This document shows, piece after piece, positions 35,585 through 47,076 of a stretch of DNA of 64,000 bases. The translations under genes and the position numbers were made by a program. Position 1 is the stretch's first letter; every line of letters starts with the position of its first letter. The notes under the pieces were generated by a model, which did no database searches, was not told the origin of the DNA, and saw only the letters and a list, made by a program, of their open reading frames with translations. The DNA lies in assembly GCF_029961025.1 (NCBI RefSeq), contig NZ_JASBVP010000003.1:224248-288247 (forward strand), written 5' to 3'. This DNA comes from Mycobacterium sp. Lineage in GTDB: Bacteria > Actinomycetota > Actinomycetes > Mycobacteriales > Mycobacteriaceae.

Positions 35585-35995
35585 CAGCGGTTGCAAAGCC
35601 GATCGTAAATCGTCTGCGGTGGGAACGCCGACAGCGCGGTACCGCGGCCGGCCATTGACGTCGAAGATCACCGTCGTCGGTATGGAGAGCACCGAAAGCT
35701 GGCGTGCGGCAAGGGGATTGGCCTGCAGGTCGACCTCCACGTGGGCCACGTCACCGAGATCGCCGCAGACTTGGCTGACCACCCGGCGCACCAGGGCGCA
35801 CGGTCCGCACCAGGGGGCGCTGAAATGCACCACCGTCGGCCCGGAGTCGGATAAGCCCAGGGATGCGGTGTCCACGTCTCCCGGACCCGGGTCGGCAACG
35901 GTTTCCCGCAGCTGCCCCGAACGCCGGGTGAGCAGCCAGCCGACCGCGGCCGACAGCGCCCCGGCGCTGACGATCGCGACGATGGCGGCGATCAT
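35576..35995 (-). CDS. thiX: Membrane-anchored thioredoxin-like protein, Rv0816c type
   Basis: 139-residue protein: an N-terminal membrane helix (MIAAIVAIVSAGALSAAVGWLL) followed by a thioredoxin domain with the redox motif APWCGPC and cis-Pro in LSIPTTVIF. The helix lacks a cleavage site, so the domain is probably tethered outside the membrane. ATG 35995 overlaps the lmeA stop (ATGA), and the gene directly precedes the sulfur operon promoter. Confidence 0.9.
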   Translation of the reverse strand: MIAAIVAIVSAGALSAAVGWLLTRRSGQLRETVADPGPGDVDTASLGLSDSGPTVVHFSAPWCGPCALVRRVVSQVCGDLGDVAHVEVDLQANPLAARQLSVLSIPTTVIFDVNGRPRYRAVGVPTADDLRSALQPLLT

Positions 35996-36804
35996 GACTG
36001 CTTGAACTCGTCGAGCGTGATCGTGACCCCCTCGGTGATGCCTTCGATGATGACATCTGAGCCGCGGGCGCCCTGAGCGGTGGGGGCCACCGCGAACGGC
36101 AGCTTCTGATCGGGCAGCCGTTGGCGGAACGCCGCGAGCACCGCGTCCTTCTTATCGGCCGGAACTTTCTGGTTGGCGGTGTCCGGGCCGGTCAGGATGC
36201 CGGTGGGGGTGAACACCAGGGTGGTCCGGTCGTCGCCGGCCATGGACAGGTCGACGGAGACGCTGACCCGCTTGTCGAAGTTGGCTGACTTCGGCGTCCC
36301 GGTGAACACCAGTCCGCGACTGCCGGAAATCCCCGACTCGGTGGTGCCGCCGGTGGCGTCGTTGGTTTCCTGCGGCGGCGCTTCGACCATCAGGTCGCTG
36401 ATGCCCAGATACCGGCCCAGGTGAACGGAGTCGATGATGATGCGGCTCTCGAGTTTGCCGACCGGGAGCTTCGCATGAGGCCGGATCAGCCACGATGCAT
36501 AGGCCAGGTCGATCGAGTGCATGGTGGCCTCGAGTGTGGCCTTGCCGACCATCGCATGGTCGACGGCGTTGGCCTTGATCTCCAGCTCGTCGTAGTGGTG
36601 GCCTACCGCCTGGGGGATGAACGGGAATCCCAAGATGGCGACGAACGGATCCGACCCCAGGTCGGCCGCGGTGCGCACCGCGCGCGACAACCGGTATTCG
36701 GCATAGATGTTGGTCCCGAAGTCCACGGCGACGGCCGCGGTGAAGGCGACGGCGACCGCGAGCATCGCCGCGGCCACCCCGACCAGCACCTTGCGCATCC
36801 GCAT
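35992..36804 (-). CDS. lmeA: LmeA-like DUF2993 protein, Rv0817c type
   Basis: 270-residue secreted or periplasmic protein. An N-terminal hydrophobic segment (KVLVGVAAAMLAVAVAFTAAVAV) is a signal peptide or anchor. The rest is DUF2993 with FVAILGFPFIPQAVGHHYDELEIKA. The mycobacterial orthologue is needed for mannan-chain elongation of lipomannan. ATG 36804 gives the same length as Rv0817c; a longer frame reaches 36876. Overlaps the thioredoxin gene by four bases. Divergent from glnR. Confidence 0.88.
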   Translation of the reverse strand: MRMRKVLVGVAAAMLAVAVAFTAAVAVDFGTNIYAEYRLSRAVRTAADLGSDPFVAILGFPFIPQAVGHHYDELEIKANAVDHAMVGKATLEATMHSIDLAYASWLIRPHAKLPVGKLESRIIIDSVHLGRYLGISDLMVEAPPQETNDATGGTTESGISGSRGLVFTGTPKSANFDKRVSVSVDLSMAGDDRTTLVFTPTGILTGPDTANQKVPADKKDAVLAAFRQRLPDQKLPFAVAPTAQGARGSDVIIEGITEGVTITLDEFKQS

Positions 36805-36982
36805 ATTCTGGCCTACCGCCGCCGGAATCCGAGAGGGGCGGCATGGGTCGGCCGCGGCGCAGCGCGCGCTCCGCATCGGCGCCGAGCGGGCCGGCCTGGT
36901 AGCACGCTATCGTTAGTTGACCTGCCGTTAACGGGGTGGCCACAAACCGGTAGACGCCTTTCCCGGGCGCTGGAGGAGCCAG

Positions 36983-38676
<1,694 letters not shown>

Positions 38677-38679
38677 GCT

Positions 38680-38697
38680 GTTAACCCGCCGTTTACC
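38680..38697 (+). promoter_or_regulatory. PHO box-like direct repeat upstream of pstS
   Basis: Two heptamers, GTTAACC (38680-38686) and GTTTACC (38691-38697), repeat with an 11-base period. This matches the 11-base direct-repeat units (conserved GTTCACC) bound by actinobacterial PhoP, for which mycobacterial RegX3 is the counterpart. It lies 127-144 bases before the pstS start, a sensible activator position. Confidence 0.55.
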
Positions 38698-38823
38698 GTC
38701 CATGTTGGTTTCGGCCACCAGCGCGACATACGTTGCCGATAGTCCGGGCGAGCTTTCGGGCACATGTGATACGCGAAAAGTCATGCGAAAGGCAGCCGGC
38801 GAGCGTAACGAGAGTGAGATCAG

Positions 38824-39936
38824 GTGAGGCTCAATACGGTTGGCAAAATGGTCGCTGCGCTATCGGCGGCAGCGATGATGATGGTGACAGCGTGCGGCAG
38901 CGATGACAATGCCGGCGGCGCGTCAACCAGACCGTCGGCGGCGGCCGCGCAGATCGACTGTGGCGGCAAGAATGACCTGACCGCCGAGGGGTCGACCGCT
39001 CAACAGAACGCGATCGCGGTGTTCAACCGGGTGTGGGGGCGGCTGTGCCCCGGTAAGAGCGTGGCGTACAACCCGACCGGCTCGGGCGCCGGCCGCGAGC
39101 AGTTCATCGCCGGGCATGTTGATTTCGCCGGCTCCGACGCTCCGCTGGCCCCAAGGCAAATCGACGCTGCGGTCAAGCGCTGCGCGGGGCATCCCGCTTG
39201 GCAGCTGCCGCTGGTGTTCGGGCCGATCGCGCTGGTCTACAACCTGGCAGTCGTCAACCCGCTCGTCGTCAACGCCGACGTGCTGGCCAAAATCTTCAGC
39301 GGTGCGATCACCACCTGGAACGACCCCGCCCTCGTCGCGCTGAATCCCGGGGTTGCCCTGCCCGACACCAAAATCACACCGGTCTACCGGTCGGACTCTT
39401 CGGGCACTACCGACAACTTCCAGAATTACCTGGCCGCCGCCGCCCCCGAAAGCTGGGGCAAGGGTGGCGGCACCGAGTTTCAGGGTGGCGTGGGCGAGGG
39501 TGCGCAGAAGTCGGCGGGTGTCGTTCAAGCCGTCCAGGCCAGCCCGGGGGCCATCGGCTATGTGGAGAAAGGCTTTGCCGATCAGGCCCGGATGCCATAC
39601 GCCCGGATGCACGTCGGCGGCCAGACGGTCCCGCTCACCGAAGACACGGCACGCACGGCCATCGATGGCGTCACGTTCGTCGGGAAGGGTGACGACTTGA
39701 TCTTGGACTTGAATTCGCTTTACACCACCAAAGAGCCCGGGGCCTACCCGGTGATGCTCGCGACGTACGAAATCGTGTGCTCGCAGGGCTACGATCCGGG
39801 CACCGCTGCTGCGGTGAAGTCGTTTTTGACGGTCGCCGCCAACAATGGCCAAAGCGAGCTTTCGCAGGCCGGGTACGTACCTTTGCCGGATAAATTCAAG
39901 CGGCGGCTGATCGCCGCGATCAACGCAATCCAATAA
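38824..39936 (+). CDS. pstS: Phosphate-binding lipoprotein PstS
   Basis: 370-residue periplasmic phosphate receptor of the Pst ABC importer. The lipobox MVTACGSD follows a hydrophobic signal. Family blocks: DLTAEGSTAQQNA, YNPTGSGAGREQF, FAGSDAPL and RSDSSGTTDNFQNYL, which carry phosphate ligands. GTG 38824 is the start. First gene of pstS-pstC-pstA-pstB. Sequence is most like the PstS3/smegmatis PstS group. Confidence 0.94.
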   Translation: MRLNTVGKMVAALSAAAMMMVTACGSDDNAGGASTRPSAAAAQIDCGGKNDLTAEGSTAQQNAIAVFNRVWGRLCPGKSVAYNPTGSGAGREQFIAGHVDFAGSDAPLAPRQIDAAVKRCAGHPAWQLPLVFGPIALVYNLAVVNPLVVNADVLAKIFSGAITTWNDPALVALNPGVALPDTKITPVYRSDSSGTTDNFQNYLAAAAPESWGKGGGTEFQGGVGEGAQKSAGVVQAVQASPGAIGYVEKGFADQARMPYARMHVGGQTVPLTEDTARTAIDGVTFVGKGDDLILDLNSLYTTKEPGAYPVMLATYEIVCSQGYDPGTAAAVKSFLTVAANNGQSELSQAGYVPLPDKFKRRLIAAINAIQ

Positions 39937-40019
39937 TCCAAATGCGGTAATTGATCTATTTGTGACGGTGCCGAACGATGGAAGGCAAACCGAAAAGTGT
40001 CGGAATCAATAGGACCCCA

Positions 40020-41045
40020 ATGAGCACACCAAATCCAGCGGATGCGGGTTCGGCCGATGTCGTTGCCGTACCCGTGCTTCAGCCCGCACCCACGCCGCTG
40101 AGCCCGTGGGGCAAAGCCAAACCACCCCTGGGCGACCGGATATTTCGGGCGCTGGCAGCCGGGTCCGGCGTCCTGATCGTCGTCCTGATCGGCGCGATCG
40201 GGGTGTTTTTGCTGTGGCGCGCGATACCGGCCCTGGCCCGCGACGAAGAGAACTTCTTCAGCTACGGGGGTAATTGGATCACCACCAACACCGCAGCGAT
40301 GCACTTCGGGATCCTCGATCTGGTCGAGGTGACGGTCTGGGTGGCACTGTTCGCGCTGGTTTTGGCGATGCCGATAGCCTTGGGTATCGCTATTTTTCTG
40401 AGCCAGTACGCACCCCGGCGACTGGTCGGGCCGCTGGCCTACATGGTCGACCTGCTGGCCGCGGTGCCGTCGATCATTTACGGTGTCTGGGGCCTATACG
40501 TGCTGGCGCCACGGTTGCGGCCGATCGCGACGTGGCTCAACGAGAACCTGGGTTGGCTTTTCCTGTTCCGCTCGGGCAACGTGTCGGTGGCCGGCGGTGG
40601 CACCATCTTCACCGGCGGGATCGTGCTCGCGGTGATGATCCTGCCGATCATCACCGCGGTCACCCGCGAGGTGTTCGTTCAGACACCACGGGGCCACATC
40701 GAGGCCGCGCTGGCGCTCGGCGCTACCCGGTGGGAAGTGGTGAAAATCGCGGTGCTGCCGTTCGGCAGGCTCGGCTACTTCAGCAGCGCGATGTTGGGCC
40801 TGGGTCGCGCCCTCGGTGAGACGGTCGCGCTGCTGATCATCTTGCGTGGCACCCAACAGCGCCTCGGCTGGTCGTTGTTCGACGGCGGTTACACTTTCGC
40901 CACCAAGATCGCCTCTACCGCTTCGGAATTCAACGATCAATACCAGGCGGGCGCCTACGTCGCCGCCGGCCTGGTGCTTTTCGTGCTCACCTTCGTGGTC
41001 AACGCGCTGGCACGTGCCGCTGCGACCGGGAAGGGAACCCGATGA
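40020..41045 (+). CDS. pstC: Phosphate ABC permease PstC
   Basis: 341-residue inner-membrane permease with six hydrophobic helices. The EAA-type loop is [22 protein letters not shown], and [15 protein letters not shown] is the conserved following block. ATG 40020 ([10 protein letters not shown]) has a weak AGGAC nearby; an ATG at 39978 would add 14 residues. The stop overlaps the pstA start. Confidence 0.93.
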   Translation: MSTPNPADAGSADVVAVPVLQPAPTPLSPWGKAKPPLGDRIFRALAAGSGVLIVVLIGAIGVFLLWRAIPALARDEENFFSYGGNWITTNTAAMHFGILDLVEVTVWVALFALVLAMPIALGIAIFLSQYAPRRLVGPLAYMVDLLAAVPSIIYGVWGLYVLAPRLRPIATWLNENLGWLFLFRSGNVSVAGGGTIFTGGIVLAVMILPIITAVTREVFVQTPRGHIEAALALGATRWEVVKIAVLPFGRLGYFSSAMLGLGRALGETVALLIILRGTQQRLGWSLFDGGYTFATKIASTASEFNDQYQAGAYVAAGLVLFVLTFVVNALARAAATGKGTR

Positions 41046-41956
41046 CGTCGATGTTGGACCGCCCAGTCAAGGCGCGGACACTCCCCGGGGTCAGCCGTCG
41101 CCGTCGGGCCGTCAACCACCTGGCGGCCGCGCTGGCTATCCTGTCGCTGGCCGTCGCGCTCGTTCCGTTGCTGTGGGTGCTGTACTCGGTGGTCGCCAAG
41201 GGTTTTCGGGCGGTCACCTCCGGTGTGTGGTGGACACATTCTCAGGCCGGGATGACGCCATTCGTCACCGGCGGCGGTGCGTACCACGCGATCGTCGGCA
41301 CCGTGTTGCTGGGCCTGGTGTGCGCGGTCATCGCCATCCCGATCGGCGTCTTCGTCGCGATCTTTCTGGTCGAATACGGCGGCGGAACCCGCTTGGGCAG
41401 GCTGACCACGTTCATGGTGGATATTCTCACCGGGGTGCCGTCGATCGTTGCGGCGCTGTTCATCTATGCGCTGTGCGTGGCCACCCTGGGTCTTCCCCGC
41501 TCCGGATTCGCGGTATCGCTGGCGTTGGTGTTGTTGATGGTCCCGGTGATCGTGCGAGCCACCGAGGAGATGCTGCGGATCGTGCCCCTGGACCTGCGCG
41601 AGGCGAGCTACGCGCTCGGGGTAGCGAAGTGGAAAACCATTGCTATGGTTGTGATTCCCACGGGGCTGTCCGGAACCATCACCGGGATTCTGCTGGCGTT
41701 GGCCAGGGTGATGGGCGAGACGGCTCCGCTGTTGATCCTGGTGGGCTACTCACCGGCGATGAACTTCAACGTGTTCAGCGGCTTTATCGGGTCGCTTCCG
41801 GGAATGATGTACGACCAGACATCGGCCGGGGCGGGCGCCGGTTCGATTCCCACCGAGCGGCTTTGGGGTGCCGCGCTGACGCTGATCGCGCTGATAGCCG
41901 CGATCAACGTGATAGCCAGGGTGGTTGCGAAAATCTTTGCTCCCAAGAGGTTTTAG
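41042..41956 (+). CDS. pstA: Phosphate ABC permease PstA
   Basis: 304-residue second permease subunit. The EAA loop [24 protein letters not shown] and [13 protein letters not shown] are typical. ATG 41042 overlaps the pstC stop (ATGA), so the permease subunits are coupled. Ends nine bases before pstB. Confidence 0.94.
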   Translation: MTSMLDRPVKARTLPGVSRRRRAVNHLAAALAILSLAVALVPLLWVLYSVVAKGFRAVTSGVWWTHSQAGMTPFVTGGGAYHAIVGTVLLGLVCAVIAIPIGVFVAIFLVEYGGGTRLGRLTTFMVDILTGVPSIVAALFIYALCVATLGLPRSGFAVSLALVLLMVPVIVRATEEMLRIVPLDLREASYALGVAKWKTIAMVVIPTGLSGTITGILLALARVMGETAPLLILVGYSPAMNFNVFSGFIGSLPGMMYDQTSAGAGAGSIPTERLWGAALTLIALIAAINVIARVVAKIFAPKRF

Positions 41957-41965
41957 GAGCTCTCG

Positions 41966-42742
41966 GTGGCTAAGCGGTTGGACCTGAAGGGTCTCAACGT
42001 CTATTACGGGTCGTTTCATGCGGTCGCCGATGTGTCCCTGTCGATTCTGCCGCGCAGCGTGACCGCGTTCATCGGCCCGTCGGGCTGCGGGAAGACGACG
42101 GTGGTGCGCACCCTCAACCGCATGCACGAGGTCATTCCGGGTGCCCGGGTCGAGGGTACGGTGCTGCTCGACGATCAGGACATCTACGCGCCCGGTGTCG
42201 ACCCGGTTGGTGTGCGCCGGGCCGTCGGTATGGTGTTTCAGCGGCCCAACCCGTTTCCCACCATGTCGATTCGTGACAACGTGGTGGCCGGGTTGAAGCT
42301 GCAAGGAGTGCGCAATCGCAAGGTGCTCGATGAGACCGCGGAATACGCGCTGCGGGGCGCGAACCTCTGGAATGAGGTCAAAGACCGATTGCATAAGCCG
42401 GGGGTCTGGTTGTCCATGGGACAGCAGCAGCGGCTGTGCATCGCGCGGGCCATCGCGGTGCGGCCCGACGTGTTGTTGATGGATGAGCCGTGTTCCTCGC
42501 TCGACCCGATCTCAACCATGGCGATCGAGGACCTGATCGCAGAACTCAAGCAGGAATACACCATCGTCATCGTCACCCACAACATGCAGCAGGCAGCGCG
42601 GGTAAGCGATCAGACCGCTTTCTTCAACCTGGAAGCGGTCGGAAAGCCGGGTCGGCTGGTGGAAATCGACGACACCGAGAAGATTTTCTCCAATCCCACC
42701 CAGAAGGCCACCGAAGACTACATTTCGGGGCGCTTCGGTTAA
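41966..42742 (+). CDS. phoT: Phosphate ABC ATPase PstB (PhoT, Rv0820)
   Basis: 258-residue ATPase energising the Pst importer. Walker [11 protein letters not shown]-loop in VFQRPNPFP, signature [14 protein letters not shown], Walker [13 protein letters not shown] and the switch His in VTHNMQQA are all intact. GTG 41966 is near GGAGCTC. In M. tuberculosis phoT stands apart from pstS/C/A; here it ends the full operon, convergent with phoU. Confidence 0.95.
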   Translation: MAKRLDLKGLNVYYGSFHAVADVSLSILPRSVTAFIGPSGCGKTTVVRTLNRMHEVIPGARVEGTVLLDDQDIYAPGVDPVGVRRAVGMVFQRPNPFPTMSIRDNVVAGLKLQGVRNRKVLDETAEYALRGANLWNEVKDRLHKPGVWLSMGQQQRLCIARAIAVRPDVLLMDEPCSSLDPISTMAIEDLIAELKQEYTIVIVTHNMQQAARVSDQTAFFNLEAVGKPGRLVEIDDTEKIFSNPTQKATEDYISGRFG

Positions 42743-42770
42743 CCGGTCCCGCGGTCGCCGGATGGGGTGT

Positions 42771-43439
42771 TTATCCCGACGCCGGTACCTTATCGTCCTC
42801 GGGGAAGCGGCCCGTCGCCTGGAAAACGACGCGCCGCCCCACTTCGACGGCGTGATCGGCGAACCGTTCGTAGAATCGGCCCAGCAACGTCACGTCGACG
42901 GCCGCGGCCACCCCGTGTTTCCATTCGCGATCCATCAGCACGGTGAACAGGTGGCGGTGCAGATCGTCCATCGCTTTGTCTTCATCGCGGATTTGGGCGG
43001 CCTTCTGGGGATCCCGGGTCAACAGGGCCTCCTGGGCGCTGTTGCCTAATTCGACCGCGACCCTTCCCATTTCGGCGAAATACCCGTTGACCTCTTCGGG
43101 TAGGGCATGCTGGGGATGCCGGCGGCGGGCGATCTTGGCGACGTGCAGCGCCAGCGCGCCCATCCGGTCGATGTCGGCAACCATCTGAAGAGCGCTCACG
43201 ATCGCGCGCAGATCACCGGCGACCGGCGCTTGCAACGCCAGTAGCACGAAGGCGCTTTCCTCGGCGCGGGTGCTCAGCTCCGAGATCCGCTCATGGTCGG
43301 AGATGACCTGCTCGGCCAGCACCAGATCGGCCTGCAGCAACGCCTGCGTCGCCCGTTCCATGGCAACCCCGGCCAGCTCACACATCTCGCCGAGCAGACC
43401 GGTCAATTCCGAGAGTTGCTCTTGGTAGGCGGCCCGCAT
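42771..43439 (-). CDS. phoY2: PhoU-family regulator (PhoY2, Rv0821c)
   Basis: 222-residue all-helical protein with two PhoU domains. The metal-binding motifs are visible in [16 protein letters not shown] and [16 protein letters not shown]. PhoU proteins link Pst transport to the SenX3-RegX3 system and to persistence in mycobacteria. ATG 43439. Transcribed towards pstB, so it is not in the pst operon but adjacent. Confidence 0.94.
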   Translation of the reverse strand: MRAAYQEQLSELTGLLGEMCELAGVAMERATQALLQADLVLAEQVISDHERISELSTRAEESAFVLLALQAPVAGDLRAIVSALQMVADIDRMGALALHVAKIARRRHPQHALPEEVNGYFAEMGRVAVELGNSAQEALLTRDPQKAAQIRDEDKAMDDLHRHLFTVLMDREWKHGVAAAVDVTLLGRFYERFADHAVEVGRRVVFQATGRFPEDDKVPASG

Positions 43440-43559
43440 GCGGTCCAGGTTACGTTGTCAAGGGCCGGTGATGCAGCAGGTGGCCGATGAATTGCCGATG
43501 AATGTCCGCAACGGGCCCGCCCGGGTGCCCCCGCACCGTTGTGCTGATCGTCGAGCGGA

Positions 43560-45734
43560 TTACTTGCAGCTGGTGTCGGCGGCGTTGGTGACGGTCAGGT
43601 CCTCGGGCAGTTTAGCCGGTGTGCTGTCGGGGTTGCGGTCGATCAGCACCCGCACCGACGAGCCGCTCGGCGCGGGAGCGGCGATCGAGGAGAAGTCCGG
43701 GCCCAGGACCACCTGAACCACGGACCCGCTTCCGGTGGCCCGTTCGATTTTGGGATTGGCCAGCGTCGATGCCACCGTCACCGCCGCCTGCTCGTTGCCG
43801 GGTGAGAAGAACACCGTGGTCGATTTCAGGGGGCTCGGGTAGTCGTCGGGGGCCAAGACCTTAAAGCCGCGGCGCGCCAACTCGTTGGTGGCGGTGGTGG
43901 CCAGGCCGGACCTGCCGGTGGAGTTGGACACCTGCACCGTGACGTCCTGCGGCGCGGTCGTCACCGCCTGCAGCTGTTCCGGGCTTTCGGCTCTTTCGGT
44001 GCTGCGCCCCGGTGGTGTGCCGACGGTCGGTTTGCCGGTCGGTGCCGATCCCGTCGGCGCCGCCCCCAGGGTCTGGGTGTTCTGGTCGTGGCCTTTGGGT
44101 TCTTTGGGTTCTTTGGGTTCTTTGGGCAACGGATCGTCGTTGATGATGGCGTCGAACAGTGCCCGCATGTCGGCCGTGCGGGGTGGTTCGTTGCCGTTTT
44201 CGTCGGTTTCGCCGGTCGGCACGGTCACGAACGTGATGTGCCCGGCGGTCACCCCCTGCATCGACTGGCCGAGGTCCACCAGATCTTTCGTCTTGACATT
44301 ATCGACATAGCTCTCGCTGATGAACATGTTGACGACGTTGTTGAGCTTGGTGAGGCTGGAGAACGTGTTCTTGGAGATCAGTGAGCGCAGCAGCGAGGAC
44401 AAGAACAGCTGCTGGCGTTTGATGCGTCCATAGTCGCCGTTGTCCTCGGTGGTGACCGAGCGGGCGCGCACGTAATTCAGCGCGGTTTGACCGTCGATGA
44501 CTTGACGCCCGCTGTGCGCGAGCACCGTGCCCAGCTTGTAGTCCTTCAGCGGCGTCGGGGTGCACACCTCGACCCCGCCGAGCGCGTCGACCATCTTGGC
44601 GAAGCCAACGAAGTCGATGGCGATGAAGCGGTTGATGGACAGGCCGGAGAGCTTCTGAATGACTTTCACCAGGCACTTCGGGCCACCGAACGCGTAGGCC
44701 GAGTTCAGCTTGGTTTCGGTGTAAACGTATCGGGGGCCATATTTTCCGGTGTCCGCGTCGTAGAGCGGCCCGTAGGCGCCGGTGTCTGGATTCCAGGCCT
44801 CGCATCGAGTCGGGGTGATCGCAAGGTCACGAGGAAACGACACCGCGACGACACGTTTGCGGCTGGCGGGAATGTTGACCAGCATCACCGTGTCCGATCG
44901 GGAGCCCCCGGTTTCTTCGGTGTCGCCGGCGCCCATCTGACTGTTCGCCCCTGCGCGGCTGTCGACACCGACGATCAAGAAGTTCTCGTCGCCGAACTGC
45001 GCGCCGGGGTCGACGATATCGTGTGACTGCGGATCCAGCGCGACGACCGTGTTGAGGCGATTGTTTTTCGAGGTGCTCCACTGCCACGCGCCGCCGGTCA
45101 GGGCCAGCGCCGACACCGCAAACATCGCCGCTATCAACCGGCCGGCCAGCAGCATCGGGCGGCGCCGCGGCCCGGCTTCGGGTTCGGGTGGCGGCTTCTG
45201 GGCGATCGACGCCCGGATTCGCACCGGCGCCGCCCGCACCGCCGCCGGCAGCACGACGGTTCGCCCGGATTCGCCGTCGCCTTCGGGGTCATCCGGGTCC
45301 TCGGCGGGATCGAGATCGGTCGGCTCCGAGACGGCGTCGGCGCTGAAAGGAGACGGGGTGATGACGCGGTCGGTGCGCTGCGGGTCATCGAGCCCCGACG
45401 GTCCTCGCGACCCCAAACCCAGCGGTTCGGCGTGCCGCGGTTCGGCGTCCGGCGCGGCGCGGCGGTGTCTGGGCTGACCGGCGACCGGGCCACCGAGCTT
45501 GGCGATCAGGTCGGCGACGGTGAGCTCACCGGTGGTGTGGCAGCCGGCGGCACCGGGGTGCTCCTCTTCGGTCCGGTTGGGCGCGGTGGTCTGCGACCGT
45601 CGGCGGGCACCGGCGAATCGTTCCCAGGGCGCGGCGCCCGGTGGCCGCTGCGCCGGGCGGGCGAACCGGTCATCCCCGTCGTCAGCGCTAGATACCCACC
45701 GGCGATCGGCAAGGGTGTCGCGGCCGTCACTCAT
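43560..45734 (-). CDS. LytR-CpsA-Psr family protein with LytR_C domain, Rv0822c type
   Basis: 724-residue envelope protein. A roughly 190-residue cytoplasmic acidic/basic low-complexity region precedes one membrane helix (MLLAGRLIAAMFAVSALALTGG). The LCP catalytic domain follows (FLIVGVDSRAG, DTVMLVNIP, VAVSFPRDL, NSAYAFGG), then a linker containing KEP repeats and a C-terminal LytR_C domain (VTVQVSNSTGRSGLA). LCP enzymes ligate arabinogalactan-type polymers to peptidoglycan; Rv0822c's exact role is less defined than Lcp1. ATG 45734 has GGAGG upstream at 13 bases. Confidence 0.88.
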   Translation of the reverse strand: MSDGRDTLADRRWVSSADDGDDRFARPAQRPPGAAPWERFAGARRRSQTTAPNRTEEEHPGAAGCHTTGELTVADLIAKLGGPVAGQPRHRRAAPDAEPRHAEPLGLGSRGPSGLDDPQRTDRVITPSPFSADAVSEPTDLDPAEDPDDPEGDGESGRTVVLPAAVRAAPVRIRASIAQKPPPEPEAGPRRRPMLLAGRLIAAMFAVSALALTGGAWQWSTSKNNRLNTVVALDPQSHDIVDPGAQFGDENFLIVGVDSRAGANSQMGAGDTEETGGSRSDTVMLVNIPASRKRVVAVSFPRDLAITPTRCEAWNPDTGAYGPLYDADTGKYGPRYVYTETKLNSAYAFGGPKCLVKVIQKLSGLSINRFIAIDFVGFAKMVDALGGVEVCTPTPLKDYKLGTVLAHSGRQVIDGQTALNYVRARSVTTEDNGDYGRIKRQQLFLSSLLRSLISKNTFSSLTKLNNVVNMFISESYVDNVKTKDLVDLGQSMQGVTAGHITFVTVPTGETDENGNEPPRTADMRALFDAIINDDPLPKEPKEPKEPKGHDQNTQTLGAAPTGSAPTGKPTVGTPPGRSTERAESPEQLQAVTTAPQDVTVQVSNSTGRSGLATTATNELARRGFKVLAPDDYPSPLKSTTVFFSPGNEQAAVTVASTLANPKIERATGSGSVVQVVLGPDFSSIAAPAPSGSSVRVLIDRNPDSTPAKLPEDLTVTNAADTSCK
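44094..44126. repeat. 9-bp tandem repeat encoding Lys-Glu-Pro
   Basis: TTTGGGTTC occurs 3.7 times in tandem inside the LCP gene, giving PKEPKEPKEPKG on the coding strand. A multiple-of-three unit means copy-number change alters linker length without a frameshift. Confidence 0.85.
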
Positions 45735-45936
45735 CGCCTACCGGCCTCCGAAACCGCTTATCGCCGCCGCGCGCACAACTGCACAGTGCTGCCAACCACG
45801 CCGTCCTCAGGATCGCGCCTAGCCGTCACACTCAAGCGGGCGGCACCGGACATCGCGCCGCCGCCGGAGCGAATTGCAACAAGTACCCCATGGTACTGAG
45901 ACTTTCGCGCCGACGCGACGTCGAGATCGTCCCCGG

Positions 45937-47070
45937 TCAGCCACCGGAGTGCATGATGTCCGCCCGGCTCGGCACCGTGCAGTCATCACGATCGTCGAGC
46001 CAGCCCTCGGGTAAAACCACGCGCGCGGGGGAGCCTTGCCGGCCCCGCGGCCCGCACGCGGCGGCGGGAAACGGCACGTCGGCGTCCAGCCGGCCCAGCA
46101 GCAGCTGGAGTTCATCGAGCGTTTTGACCAGGGCTAACGACCGTCGCAACGCCGGCCCCACCGGAAAGCCATGCAGATACCAACCGATGTGCTTACGCAG
46201 GTCGCGCATCCCCCTGGCTTCACCGAAATGCTCGGCCAGCAGGGCGCCATGCCGGGCGATGATGGCGGCCACCTCACCAAGTGTCGGCGGGGCCGGTGCC
46301 GGGCCGCCGGTGAACGCGGCCGACAGCTCCGCGAACAACCATGGCCGACCCAGGCATCCGCGGCCGACGACGACGCCGTCGCAGCCGGTGACGGCCATCA
46401 TCGCCAGCGCATCATTGGCGTGGAAAATGTCCCCGTTGCCCAGCACCGGGATGCTCGTCAGGTGTTCTTTGAGCCGGGCGATCTGCGACCAGTCAGCGGT
46501 TCCGGAGTAGCGCTGCGCCGCGGTACGGGCATGCAGCGTGACCGCTGCCGCGCCCTCGGTTTCGGCGATGCGACCGGCGTCCAGGTGGGTGTGGTGGTGA
46601 TCGTCGAGGCCGATCCGGAATTTGACCGTCACCGGTATCCCGGTCCCTGCGGCGGCACGGACCGCCGCCGCGATGATCTGCCCGAAAAGGCGCCGCTTGA
46701 ACGGCAGCGCCGCGCCGCCGCCGTGGCGGGTGACCTTGGGCACCGGGCAGCCGAAGTTCATGTCGACGTGGTCGGCCAGGTCTTCGTCGGCGATCATTTT
46801 GACGGCCGTGTACGCCGTGGCCGGGTCGACGGTGTACAGCTGCAGCGATCGCGGTGATTCCGCCGGGGAGAACGCCGTCATGCGCATCGTGGTGGGATGG
46901 CGTTCGACCAGGGCCCGCGCGGTCACCATCTCGCAGACGTACAGCCCGCTGACCGTGCCGACCTTGGCGTGCTCGAGCTCACGGCACAAGGTCCGGAATG
47001 CGACGTTGGTGACCCCGGCCATCGGGGCCACCACCACGGGGCTGCGCGGCGCGATCGAGCCGATCCGCAA
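45937..47070 (-). CDS. dus: tRNA-dihydrouridine synthase, Rv0823c type
   Basis: 377-residue FMN enzyme reducing uridines in the tRNA D-loop. VVVAPMAGVTNVAFR opens the TIM barrel; the catalytic Cys is in MNFGCPVPKV; GNGDIF and GVVVGRGCLGRPWLF bind FMN phosphate. TTG 47070 is forced: the in-frame codon three triplets upstream is the desA1 TAG stop. The gene follows desA1 in the same frame with two codons between, so it is co-transcribed. Confidence 0.93.
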   Translation of the reverse strand: MRIGSIAPRSPVVVAPMAGVTNVAFRTLCRELEHAKVGTVSGLYVCEMVTARALVERHPTTMRMTAFSPAESPRSLQLYTVDPATAYTAVKMIADEDLADHVDMNFGCPVPKVTRHGGGAALPFKRRLFGQIIAAAVRAAAGTGIPVTVKFRIGLDDHHHTHLDAGRIAETEGAAAVTLHARTAAQRYSGTADWSQIARLKEHLTSIPVLGNGDIFHANDALAMMAVTGCDGVVVGRGCLGRPWLFAELSAAFTGGPAPAPPTLGEVAAIIARHGALLAEHFGEARGMRDLRKHIGWYLHGFPVGPALRRSLALVKTLDELQLLLGRLDADVPFPAAACGPRGRQGSPARVVLPEGWLDDRDDCTVPSRADIMHSGG

Positions 47071-47076
47071 CGGCGG

